A stretch of DNA of 64,000 nt from Salvator merianae (taxonomy: Eukaryota > Chordata > Lepidosauria > Squamata > Teiidae): assembly GCA_003586115.2 (NCBI GenBank), contig QVOM02000021.1, positions 9,748,248 through 9,812,247 of the forward strand. Reading direction: 5' to 3'. The notes below the pieces were generated by a model that saw nothing but the letters and a program-made list of their open reading frames with translations, had not been told where the DNA came from and did no database searches. Shown in pieces: positions 35,801-43,705 of this stretch. The first letter of the stretch is position 1. Every line of letters begins with the position of its first letter. Position numbers and translations under genes: made by a program.

Positions 35801-38645
35801 TACCAGCTATGTGACAGCTTCGGCAGATGAAGCTCTGGAAGGTTGACTCATTTATGGAAAGAAATCTAAAATTCCATTGTGGTCTTGCTACCCCTCTTGC
35901 ATTCTACTGGAAGCTCAGAAGGACTTTCAGCTCAAAAAGGCAAAAAGCAAAATCCACCCTTTCTTTAAATCCAGAGATCTACCAGAGCCTCAGTTGACAA
36001 TGAGCAACAGAGCTCATCTAGCATCCAAGCAACAAACAGAGAATCCTCAGCGTCTGTCTCCTTAGAGAAAAAGGAGAAGCAGGAGGAAAAGACAGATATG
36101 GGAATGGGAGCCCCCACAATCTTAGCAGACAGGGAAAATTTAATCCTCCTATATTCCCCTGGTTGTTCTCTTTAACTGGCAAAGGTAAATCTATGCATTT
36201 GCATTTCCAAAATGTAGCTTTACATTGTTGAATTTTGTATGAAATGTGGTATCTGTGTGAATTGCCATGGCTAAGAGATGAGGGCTGCATCCAGACATTG
36301 CTTACTTATTCTGCTATATTTGGGTATTCTGGAATATCCAAATATAGAGGAATAAGTAAGTGATGTCTGGATGCAGGCCAAGTCCAGCACTGCAAAGTCT
36401 TGGCAGAAAATGGGCTTTGAATTTTTGAGTTCTGTAAGAGAAATGGGCTTCCACTGCAATACAAATTACATGAATTGACTTTCAAGTATTGCAGTGCAAG
36501 CCCATTTCTCTTACAAAACTCAGAAATTCAAAGCCCAATTTCTGCCAAGACTTTGCAGCGTGGGACTTGGCCTTTAATCTGTAATACAAACATAATTTGT
36601 AATAACTCCAATGGCCACTAGATGGAGGATGACAAGTTATACCATTTCCCCTATCATGTTCACTATGACTTTCCAGTATGAATTTGCCTAAATCCTGTCT
36701 CCCATAATTGTGATAATATCCACCAATTCAATATGTGCATATCCCATTTTAAAGGTACCTATTCCACACAGTTTTTAAAAGATGACTATACTTCCTTTTC
36801 ATGACAACCGTAAACAAAAGCAAGAAATCGATTTTGTGGCCATAAGTATATTACAATTACATAGTAACTGTTGTCACAATTACAATGTCTTAATAATAGT
36901 ACTTTTTCTTTTGAAGGTGCCAAACCAACTGGATATATGAGAGTGCCTTTGAAAGCAACGACCGTTTGGAGAACATTATCTTGGTTGGAAATAATCTTAT
37001 GTTTATAGCGGACACAGCTTTCAGAGGTCTTCACTTCCTAAAATATCTTGATCTGACTCAGACAGGACTCACAAGTTTAACATTTATCCCAATGCAAGAT
37101 TTGGGCAACTTGGAAACCCTGATACTAGGAAATAATTATATTCAGCTCCTTGAGCTTCCACCACACTTCCCAACTAGGAAACTCAAGTACTTGGACTTAC
37201 AGACGAATTTCATACATAAAATATCAGCTAAAGGCATCGATGCTTTGAAGCAAGTCCAAAATCTGACTCTCGTTCTTAAAGGCAATGATATTACGCAGAT
37301 TGATGTCAAGGCTTTTGAATCCATGTTTTTCTACACTTTGGACTTTGGTACTTGCGTTAATATTCCAGTGATCTTGGAAGGTCTGCAAGGTGTCAGAACT
37401 GTTGTTCTTTGGCTTGGAACTTTTAACGATAAAGCTGTTCCTCCCATAAGCTCAACTATGTTACAGGGTATCTGTAATCTCTCTGTAGACAATCTCAATC
37501 TGCAATATCATCATTTTTCAGATTTTTCTGCTGATACATTCAAGTGTTTGGGCAAACTCCAAAAGTTGGACTTGACTTACACGTATCTTACTGAAATACC
37601 CAGTGACCTGCCTGAAATGAATGCGCTAAAGGAATTAAATCTTAACAAGAATTCTTTCATGCACCTTTGCAACATAAGCTCTTCTGCTTTCCCTCACCTC
37701 ACCCATCTCTACCTCAGGGGAAATTCTGAAAGTCTGGATTTGGGCTCTGGATGTTTAGAATCCTTATCAGAGCTTCAATATCTGGACTTGAGCAGTAGTC
37801 ATATAGAAAACTTAGACTGTTGTAGCAAGGAGCTGCATGGTCTTACAAGCTTGCAATACCTCAGCTTAAGTTACAACAAGAAGCTTGTGCTCCATGATGC
37901 AGCCTTTAAGAACTGTGCTAATTTGAAGGTTCTTGATCTCGCTTCCACGCAAATTTTCATCAATGCTCCCCAAGGGCCCTTCTTCAACTTGCATTTTTTG
38001 CAGGTCCTCAACCTTTCAAACACTCAAATTGATCTAAGCATCCGGCACATCTTGAAAGGTCTAGAGAGTCTTACAGTCTTGAACCTGAGCGGCAATAAGT
38101 TTGAATCTGGGACTATCCTAAAAGACAATCTCTTTCAGGAGGTACCGAATTTAGAGGTACTAACTTTGACTTCCTGCAAATTATTGGCTATAGAAATTAA
38201 GGCATTTTCTGTTCTCAAGAGGCTGAAACATGTGGACTTGAGTCACAATGTCCTTACTGCATTCAATTCAGATGTGTTTTTTAGTCTCAAGAATATTTAT
38301 CTCAATTTTTCCAGTAATAGGATCCATGTTGTCCCACCTCATACACTGAGTAGCCTATCTGGCCAGACTGTAATAAATTTAAGTTACAATCCACTGGAAT
38401 GCACCTGTTCCAATACTGAACTAATAACTTGGTACAAGCAAAACACAGATAAAATTGAAGACTCTGAAAAGACAGTGTGCGCCAAACCCAAATCATTAGT
38501 GGGTGTTAAGCTCCTCTCTGTAAATCTGTTCTGTGGATATAGCACTGCACAAGTAATATTGATTACCTTTGCTGTGATAACAGTAATTGTATTGACCTTC
38601 CTTTTGATCACAAGGTGCTTAAAGAGAATGTACCAACGAATATAA
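21424..38645 (+). CDS. CD180: CD180 antigen (RP105), complete three-exon gene
   Basis: CD180 is a Toll-like type I membrane receptor without a TIR domain. It pairs with MD-1 (LY86) and modulates TLR4 and B-cell responses at the cell surface. Joining 21424-21513, 29590-29753 and 36917-38645 gives 660 residues, against 661 in human. All introns are GT/AG, and the phases agree (0 after exon 1, split Arg codon after exon 2). Domains: signal peptide about 1-18, Cys-containing N-cap (C28, C39), LRR array about 45-575, LRR C-cap about 576-625 with CTC and two later Cys, transmembrane helix about 629-650, and a 10-residue basic tail. The family assignment is firm: SFNFL, HFLQVLNLSNTQ and NPLECTCSN match CD180 rather than TLR4. 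It converges on MAST4, as in human. Confidence 0.96.
22277..22398. mobile_element. Short MITE in CD180 intron 1, GGCCCTTTCTGCACT family
   Basis: Ends GGCTCTTTCTGGACTGGGCC and its inverse GCCCAGTATAGAAAGGGCC. The interior contains GCTGGTGCAGACTACGGCAG, the core shared with copies at 8326, 25735 and 39800. Confidence 0.65.
22460..22582 (+). repeat. L2-like LINE 3' tail, sense
   Basis: ATGTAAGCCACTCCAAAGCC, GGGCAATGGGGTGTGGCATA and AAATCAAATAAACAAATAA form the sense version of the squamate LINE tail seen inverted elsewhere. Confidence 0.65.
23478..23730. mobile_element. hAT-type MITE (253 bp) in CD180 intron 1, 8-bp TSD
   Basis: Begins CAGAGGCGTAGCTA and ends with the inverse TAGGCATAG-type text (CCTATGCCACTG). 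It is flanked by TTCGAAAG (23470-23477) and TTCGAAAT (23731-23738), 7 of 8 matching. CAG...CTG termini with 8-bp duplications are typical of hAT. Overlapping open frames on both strands are composition effects. Confidence 0.82.
23832..23860. repeat. (AC)n microsatellite
   Basis: About 14 units of AC in CD180 intron 1. Confidence 0.97.
24246..24505. mobile_element. Possible MITE, CCTGTTCACACTT ends
   Basis: The left GAGCCTGTTCACACTTTCC and the right GGAAATGGGTGCGAACAGTG are partly inverted copies and resemble termini of the elements at 16391 and 25149. An internal CCACTGTAGAACAGG / CCTACAGTGGAACAG pair adds a small foldback. The boundaries are tentative. Confidence 0.35.
24690..24960 (+). repeat. 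L2-like LINE 3' end
   Basis: TTTCTCAGTGGTGGCCCCTT and CCCTTTGGAATACTTTCCTC correspond to the SVAPSLWN-type C-terminal coding segment of L2-like LINEs, followed by a TGTTTTTAAT...AATCACTTTGAAA tail. Confidence 0.55.
25149..25648. mobile_element. MITE, GGACCTGTTTGCACTT family, in CD180 intron 1
   Basis: The left end GGACCTGTTTGCACTTT is inverted at the right end as AAGTGCAAACAGGCCC. Subterminal AGTAGGACATTG and CAAGTATCCTGGAACATTCC are also related in inverse. A palindromic 12-mer minisatellite lies inside. No transposase. Confidence 0.6.
25331..25383. repeat. Palindromic 12-mer minisatellite (GTGTCCAGACAT)
   Basis: Four contiguous units at 25331, 25343, 25355 and 25367, then a partial unit. 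Each unit is itself nearly self-complementary (ATGTCCGGACAT, ATGTCCAGACAT), so the array can form many alternative hairpins. Confidence 0.93.
25686..25790. mobile_element. Fragment of the GGCCCTTTCTGCACT MITE family
   Basis: Contains GAATTATATCCTGGAAGAGG, ACCTGCCATCTATATGCTGG and TGCAGACTGCAGCAGGTCC, the family core, without its outer termini. Confidence 0.55.
26417..26600 (-). repeat. L2-like LINE/SINE 3' tail
   Basis: TTATTATGTATTTAAAATAT, TATAATCTCAAGGTTGTTTAC and an A-rich region, then AAGCTTGGGTAAAAAGAAGC as in the copy at 4505. Confidence 0.5.
28207..28680 (-). repeat. CR1/L3-like LINE 3' end, inverted
   Basis: Begins AAGAACATAAGAGGAGCCTT and continues GCTGGGTCAGGCCACAGCCC, CACCCAGTGGCCCACAAATT, then a C-terminal coding segment seen inverted (TTGGGTGAAAGAATATTTCC on + is the reverse of the ...KYFFTQR-like end). 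About 470 bp in CD180 intron 1. Confidence 0.8.
28689..28790 (-). repeat. L2-like LINE tail with (TTTA)n
   Basis: TTTATTTATTTATTTATTTG, TTTTTATTCTGCCCTGTACC and GGTCTCAGGGCAGGTTACAA form the inverted tail motif. The tetranucleotide run marks its 3' end. Confidence 0.65.
29115..29320 (+). repeat. CR1/L3-like LINE 3' end, sense
   Basis: CACCTCCAGGTTGGAGGGAC, GCCCAGAAGCAATTTCTGGG, GACAGGATGCTGAACTAGAT and CTCTTATGTTCTTA complete the 3' UTR and tail. Confidence 0.8.
29345..29530 (+). repeat. LINE reverse-transcriptase palm fragment (L2/CR1 group)
   Basis: Translates in one frame to GILQGSILFSMIFNVYMK, followed by GVRCHQYADDIQFYLS. The HQYADD box is the RT catalytic motif (F/YxDD) of L2/CR1-type LINEs. 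It is cut off about 60 bases before CD180 exon 2. Confidence 0.85.
29590..29753 (+). CDS. CD180: CD180 exon 2, LRR N-cap and first repeat
   Basis: Acceptor TTTTAACAG and donor AAG|GTATGATA. In phase 0 it encodes LVANRSYSCEGLGLTEIP, continuing through a VLDFSFNFL leucine-rich repeat to VHLDLT and two bases of a split Arg codon. This matches human CD180 residues in the same region closely. The exon is 164 bases, and its end phase fits exon 3, which begins with G then TGC. Confidence 0.95.
30156..30290 (-). repeat. (TTAA)n run with a diverged LINE tail
   Basis: AATTAATTAATTAATTAATT, then ATTTCGATACCAGTTTTCTC and A-rich sequence containing CATAAAAACACATTC. The tail motif is weak. Confidence 0.4.
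33125..34155. other. CpG-richer island-like block in CD180 intron 2
   Basis: About 1 kb with many more CpG dinucleotides than its surroundings. The edges carry CGGTCGGACAT (about 33129) and, inverted, GTGTCGGAACG (about 34134), which could be degenerate inverted ends of a DNA element. Open frames on both strands show no family match. It may be a transposon body, a regulatory island, or both. Confidence 0.4.
33322..33367 (+). promoter_or_regulatory. CCAAT/CRE/GC-box cluster
   Basis: Within 46 bases: ATTGG (inverted CCAAT, 33322-33326), the full palindromic CRE TGACGTCA (33350-33357), and the Sp1-type GC box GGGGCGGG (33360-33367). This grouping is typical of a TATA-less promoter. No annotated first exon follows. 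The role is inferred from motifs only. Confidence 0.45.
34190..34900 (-). repeat. CR1-type LINE: 3' tail piece plus endonuclease-domain fragment
   Basis: 34190-34255 is an inverted CR1/L3 3' tail (GAGGAGCCTTGCTGGATCAG). 34330-34880 read on the minus strand encodes part of the apurinic endonuclease domain: GGVALYIKEEVES, then FWVTILGQKASLILETCYL and TPNQ. The GVALYI and CYxxPN blocks are diagnostic of CR1 ORF2. The order shows at least two separate insertions. Confidence 0.8.
35656..35775. mobile_element. Short MITE, GGCCCTTTCTGCACT family
   Basis: The left GAAGCCCTTTCAACACTG and the right TGTGCAGAAAGGGCCTGA are inverted ends. The interior has GCAGACTATGGCAGGCCTGG and CCCTATTCAG, the family core in reversed order. 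Confidence 0.6.
36282..36379. mobile_element. Foldback MITE (hairpin A) near CD180 exon 3
   Basis: GGGCTGCATCCAGACATTGC pairs with GATGTCTGGATGCAGGCC. The arms continue inward through CTTACTTATTC and ATATTTGGGTATTC to a loop of about two bases, so almost all of the 98 bp is stem. The same outer terminus, GGGCTGCATCCAGA, begins another element at 38795. Confidence 0.85.
36376..36572. repeat. Foldback element (hairpin B), 87-bp arms
   Basis: Arm 36376-36462 (starting GGCCAAGTCC, ending CACTGCAATAC) pairs with 36486-36572 (starting GTATTGCAGTG, ending GGACTTGGCC) at roughly 90 percent, around a 23-base loop. It begins where hairpin A ends, sharing GGCC. It lies 344 bases upstream of CD180 exon 3 and would be transcribed in the pre-mRNA as a long double-stranded stem. 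Confidence 0.92.
36917..38645 (+). CDS. CD180: CD180 exon 3, LRR array, C-cap, transmembrane helix
   Basis: Acceptor CTTTTTCTTTTGAAG, then G completing the split Arg codon, then CQTNWIYESAFES. The true frame therefore starts 48 bases before the first ATG of the open frame at 36966. It carries about 18 LRRs with LxxLxLxxN spacing, ending in the C-cap (NPLECTCSN, VCAKP, LFCG). The hydrophobic span AQVILITFAVITVIVLTFL follows, and the tail RCLKRMYQRI ends at TAA (38643-38645). No TIR domain, as in other CD180 proteins. The exon is intact, with no frameshift. Confidence 0.98.
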
Positions 38646-38794
38646 AGGCTTGAAGAAAAAAAACTTCAGCAGACTAGGAATAAGTTTTTCTTGAAAGGAT
38701 GTATCCTAACATCATTTTTCTCTGCTATTCTTCATTAACTTGGAAATTACATGAGTGAGTTCAGGAGGGGGAGGGGCATTACAACAAGATATGG

Positions 38795-39318
38795 GCTGCA
38801 TCCAGATGGGGGGAATATAGTGCCAATATGGTGGGGCTGCCACATATATCTCTGCAACCTCACCATAGCTATGCTATATCACCCCCAAAATGTGCAGTAG
38901 CCTATTTTGGGAAAACCTGACTCTCGTGGCAGGTTTTCCCAAAATAGCACTAAAACTTACCTTGTGGATTGAGGCGCCATTGTTGCTCTACCTACCATGC
39001 ATGCACGTGGGCTGAAAAGATGGCCACACGTGTGGTGGTCACGACTGCACACTTTTGGGTAGTTTGAGCTGGTGAAATACCCAGAGGTGCACAGGCCCCC
39101 AAAGCACAAAGACAGCGCAATCCCCATGCTGTCAGGACAGCAGGAGATTATTCCAGAGGAGCTTTTCTCCAGAACACTGCCTGTTTGTGTTTTGGCTGGT
39201 GCTTGGAACCAGCCATGGAAATAAAAGATTCCATGGTTTAATCTTACATTTGCCACAGGGGTTAATTTTCTTGTTGCTGTATCAGGAGCCTAGAAATTGC
39301 TATAGCTGGATGCAACTA
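38795..39318. mobile_element. Possible MITE with GGGCTGCATCCAGA end
   Basis: The left end GGGCTGCATCCAGATGG equals the terminus of hairpin A at 36282. The right side has GCTGGATGCAACTAG at about 39304, a weak inverse. An internal foldback (TTTTGGGAAAACCTG / CAGGTTTTCCCAAAA, about 38909-38944) supports the call. Confidence 0.4.
39220..39225 (+). terminator. CD180: Candidate CD180 polyadenylation signal
   Basis: AATAAA, 575 bases after the CD180 stop, a plausible 3' UTR length. It may lie within a MITE, and no transcript data are available here. Confidence 0.3.
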
Positions 39319-39764
39319 GCTGATTATCTACGCATAGAAAACTACTAATCCAGCAACTTGCACTGGAAAATAGGAGAAAAGTTCCCAATACCAGCAAAAG
39401 GTAAAATTAGGAGGACAGTGGCCCTACAAACAGATACTAAGGAGGCACTTAAGCTAAAATGATTTAATTTTTGAAAATTGGAACAAAGGAGGGGAACAAG
39501 GAGGGAACATTACCTGTTAAAAAGGTAGACTTTATTAATCTAGCAGCAGTAGCAATCCTCTCCTGCCTCAGATTGCTTTGGGGAAGTGGCAAATATCGTC
39601 ACTGATGATGCTAACGATGCTACCTAGGCTGGTAGCGAAATGGCTGCAGAACGAAAATTCAGTTCAGAGAACTCCTTTGATACAACATTCCAAACCTGAT
39701 CTACACCTATTCCTACCATATCGGTTTTCTTTGAAAGTGCACAGTATTCCAAGCCACCTTGTGT

Positions 39765-39870
39765 CGGAGAGGCAGCACTGGGCTGTATTCCAGGACATAT
39801 CCCAGAATAGGGGCCTGCCATCCACGTGCTAGTGCAGATTACGGCAGGCCCAATTTGGTCCCTTCCTCTG
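39765..39870. mobile_element. Core fragment of the GGCCCTTTCTGCACT MITE family
   Basis: CACTGGGCTGTATTCCAGG, CCAGAATAGGGGCCTGCCAT and TAGTGCAGATTACGGCAGGC match the core of copies at 8326 and 22318, with one terminus missing. Confidence 0.6.
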
Positions 39871-40467
39871 CATGCATCACCTGCATACGCTGGATGGAAG
39901 AATGAAACAAATTATTCCATTTCGCTCCCAGAGATCTGGCTGGTATCTTATTCAATTCATCTATCCAAATAATGTCTGAAAAGGTCAAACACTGGAGGTA
40001 TATCAAAGAAGTAAGATTATGCCCCTCAAGCCCAAGCTGATGCCCCTTCTAAATTGTGAGGAGGGGGGAGGCATTAGCAGAAATTGAGAGAATCCTTTTT
40101 TCTTCATTGTTGATGTGTTTTTAAAAGACACAAGTAATGGCCAAATTGAATATAGCAGCATAGCCACAACTATTTCATTCATGTGTTTTGACTATTCAAA
40201 AGGGGTTGTATCTATTTTTATGTCGCACACAGAAAGGAAATAAAACATCTCCCAGATTTCTTGCTATGCTCCTGGATTTCACACAGAAGCATCTTCCTCC
40301 TAGCTCATTTCTGGGATCCCAATTAAAGCAGGAGACTGGTGCTGCAAGCCGCAGGGAAGCGAAACAGGTGGGGCAAGATCATTTTCCTGCATTCACTCTC
40401 AGACTTGGTTAAAACTGTAAGTCTCCACACTTAAATATGTCAATGAAGCCTACTAATGCACCGTAAT

Positions 40468-40930
40468 AAGAACATCAGAGGAGCCCTGCTGGATTGGGCC
40501 ACCGCCCATCTCCACCCATCTAGTCCAGCATCCTGTCTCACACAGCGGCCCACCATTTCCGAGCATTTTCAAGCATAATAAAAAGGGAAAACCTTCATCT
40601 GGTCTCAACTCCCTGCAAATGGCCGCTTGAGACATCCTCCCTGTCTCTCTAACCTGGGGACAGCATCCAGGCATCCATTCTAGTAGCCATTGACCTCCAT
40701 GAATTTTTCTAATCCTTTCTTAAAGCTATCCAGGCTGGTTGCTGTCACCACTTCTTCAGGTAGTAAATTCCATAGACCAATGACCCTCTGGGTGACAATA
40801 TTTCCCCTTGTTGGTCCTTACTCTCCTGCTCATTGGCTTCATAGAATGCTCCCCTGGTTCTAGTGTTGTGCAACAGAGGAAAGAATTTTTCTCTATCCAG
40901 CTTATCCACACTGCGCTGCAGACATAACTT
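40468..40930 (-). repeat. CR1/L3-like LINE 3' end, inverted
   Basis: TAAGAACATCAGAGGAGCCC, CTAGTCCAGCATCCTGTCTC and AGCTATCCAGGCTGGTTGCT, ending with the inverted C-terminal coding part and a further inverted segment (AACAGAGGAAAGAATTTTTC). About 460 bp. Confidence 0.82.
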
Positions 40931-42899
40931 ACAGTCTCATATTATCTTCCAAATCAACTGCAGAGATGGATGACACCAAAGGCAATAACACATAGACAGA
41001 ACATGGATTTAATCAGCAGAACCCCATTCCCTCAGGCACAGAATTAATGTATGGAAGCGGTGAGAAAAAGGCTAGCCTTGTAAGACAATAGAACATAGCA
41101 GTATCTAATGAAGTATAATGGAACTGCCTGCCTCCTGTTTCTTTGCAGCTTCTTTATGGAATCAGAGCAGACTACTGTAAAATTTGGTTACACACAGACA
41201 TCAGGTCTGGCAACCTGTCCATATTGCCTAACTAGAATTAAGCCCCAGTGGAGCAGAGGATGGCAGGGAAGGCGAGGCAGCTTCTGCTTTATAACCAGCA
41301 GATGATGCTGAGGAGAGAAAGGGAATGGCTGGAGGGAGGAGGACTATTAGCAGTAAAAACATCAGAGAAGGAAAATTCTAGGAATCATTGTTTTGTTTAC
41401 GGAAGAGAAGATAGGCACAGTCCTCAAGCTCTACACAGCACGAGTTTAAATACATTGAATACAAATATGGTGAGCACCTCCAAGTATTACTGATTGCTCT
41501 CTAGCACAAAACAAGTATTTGCCCAAAGACATGATGCAGCAGAATGTTAAGATAAAGCTCCTCCATTCATTTCTACCCTCCTAGGCAACAGGAGAGCCTG
41601 CCTATTGTTTCTTGAGACATTGTAAATCCTCTGATGATTGGATAAAGCTGCTTTATTTAGTCAAATATTCACTCTGATTAGATATATGAACAGCAACAGT
41701 ACTTGTAATTTTTTTGTTTTGCTTACATACCTATTAGCCATTTTCTGAAAGAGGTTGTAGTGCCAGCTAGAGAACTTCAAATAATAAATGATTGTTTTAC
41801 TTGCATATTGTTCAAATTTATTTACATGTCAGACTTATGTCTCAAGAGCTTTTGGCATTTTAATTACAGAATAAATGCCATGATAAATGTACAAGTAAAT
41901 CTTACACTGATGGCTTTAAATCTGATTGCTGCTGCTTCTTTTTTTTTCTTTTTTTTACAAGATCACGTTATGTTAATTCCTTTACAAAATTTAATCTTAA
42001 TTGCATTCAGAAACACTGCTAAATGCTAGTTCAATCAGCTCGCCATCGCTTTTCCTGTACTAGTATGGCTAAAAAACGTAAACCTTTGACTTCTGTTTTC
42101 AACAAAACACATTCTTTTGTGGGCAAATGTATACTAGTTAACTATGATTAAGAGAAACAAGACAATTTCTGATCTTCATGTGCTTCTCTAAATCACAGCA
42201 ATTTCACACTCATACATAAAAAATACATCACTTTTAGTTGAAAATGAAACTGCTTCATCTCCTTTTATCCATGCTGGTTAAGAAGGGCACAAGTAAGCCC
42301 AGGTGATATGCATTTGACTCTACAAGAAGTATACAAGTGTATTTGCAAGTTATAAAAATAGACTACACATACTGATTTTAAAAAAAACCAAGGAGATAAA
42401 TCAAAAGCTGGCCTGAAGTTAAGAGTTAAGCTGAGCTTTAATGCCCAGGAAAACAGCAACAAAACCAATAACGTTAAATCATTTTCATTAGTGGCAATTA
42501 CATAATCAAAACTATAAATCACCTTCAAGGGGTATCCAATCACAAAAATGCTTCCCGTGGTCATGAGCAAATGTAGAGGGGCTACAGGATTACACAACTG
42601 ACTCCACACTAAAACTGTGTAGCTGTTCAGCTCGACCTCTGATGTGTATGCAGTTTGTGCAATGTTTATACAGATGTGTATTGCTCTCTATAAGTATTAT
42701 ACACACGTGTCTTTGTGCTTAATGTGTAGCCTTTGGGGACCTATGATTTTAGGTGCTGAGCCAGCAGTCCTATCCTGGTGTTATGTACAAGAAAAGGGGG
42801 CAGCTGATCATAGTACTATCTTGCTTCTGGTTTTATGTTATTTTACGTTACTGTATTTATATCTGTGTACATTCTTTTGATATGGTCATATGACTGATG
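40931..42899. other. Convergent intergenic interval
   Basis: AT-rich sequence without recognisable repeats or a gene. Short frames on both strands show no family motif. Confidence 0.4.
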
Positions 42900-42915
42900 A
42901 ATAAACTTGACTCTG

Positions 42916-43387
42916 TATTTGTTATTGCTATTATCAAAATAATAACAAAAAATTGCCACACAAAAACTTAATTGATTTCCTTATTCTAGCAGCCAGAGCA
43001 GTAATTGCTCAACACTGGAAAGATTCATCTCAGCTATCTTTAACTCAATGGTATACCAGGGTACAGGACATTCTAGTCAATGAGTTAATCACAATGGAAC
43101 AGAATAATATGGAAGGACAAGAAATAGATATAAAATTCTATCAAACCTGGAAACCACTATTTGACGTCCTGTGTAAATAACAGAAGGAACTTCTACCCTC
43201 ACAGAGCTTTATGAAAGCCTGGTTAAGGAAAAACCTCTTATAACTGAATATCAGCTTTTCTCCCTGCTGCAAATGTACTGTTTGTTTGGTTTTGGTTTGT
43301 TATAACCACTGTACTTATTAGTGTTTAATGTAATTCCATAATGTGGAATGGATGTTTACATTTTGTTTAAATAATTTTTTAAAAAAA
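42916..43387 (+). mobile_element. 5'-truncated L1 LINE with perfect 16-bp TSD
   Basis: AATAAACTTGACTCTG at 42900-42915 is repeated exactly at 43388-43403. Between them lies an L1 ORF2 C-terminus (LAARAVIAQHWKDSS, then a KFYQTWKPLFDVL end and stop), a 3' UTR and an A-rich tail. It is a clean target-primed insertion between CD180 and MAST4. Confidence 0.92.
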
Positions 43388-43699
43388 AATAAACTTGACT
43401 CTGACTCTTCTACATGTGATGCCCCTTTAGGTTATTCACATGTGATGAGGACGCGTGTTTAAGGCATCTGTAAGAACAAAAAAATAAAGCAAGTCATAAC
43501 AGTGTTAATCTTTTCTTTCCATTATAGCTTGTAAGACCACCTAAATTTAATGAGAAACCAGTTCAAGAATCAAACCCAGTTCCCTTTCATGCTCAATTTT
43601 ATTTCAGTGATCTGCAACTGCTTAAGTATAAATATTTTTATTCAATATCCAAAGGTTATTACATCCAAGGGGATTTAATGAAAATAAGACTGCAAACAC

Positions 43700-43705
43700 T
43701 TTATT
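43700..43705 (-). terminator. MAST4: Candidate MAST4 polyadenylation signal
   Basis: TTTATT on the + strand is AATAAA on the minus strand, about 2.1 kb after the MAST4 stop. Another hexamer lies at 43637-43642. Choice between them is not possible from sequence alone. Confidence 0.35.

Larger units (their letters stand above)
38646..40467. other. 3' flank of CD180
   Basis: Contains the CD180 3' UTR of unknown length. Two plus-strand AATAAA hexamers occur, at 39220-39225 (575 bases after the stop) and 40239-40244. A possible MITE starts at 38795 and a MITE-core fragment lies near 39765-39855. Otherwise nothing is recognised. Confidence 0.35.

Noticed and set aside
36966..36968. ATG at 36966 as the CD180 start codon
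   Set aside because: The frame stays open and homologous upstream to a splice acceptor at 36916, and the true start with a signal peptide is at 21424.
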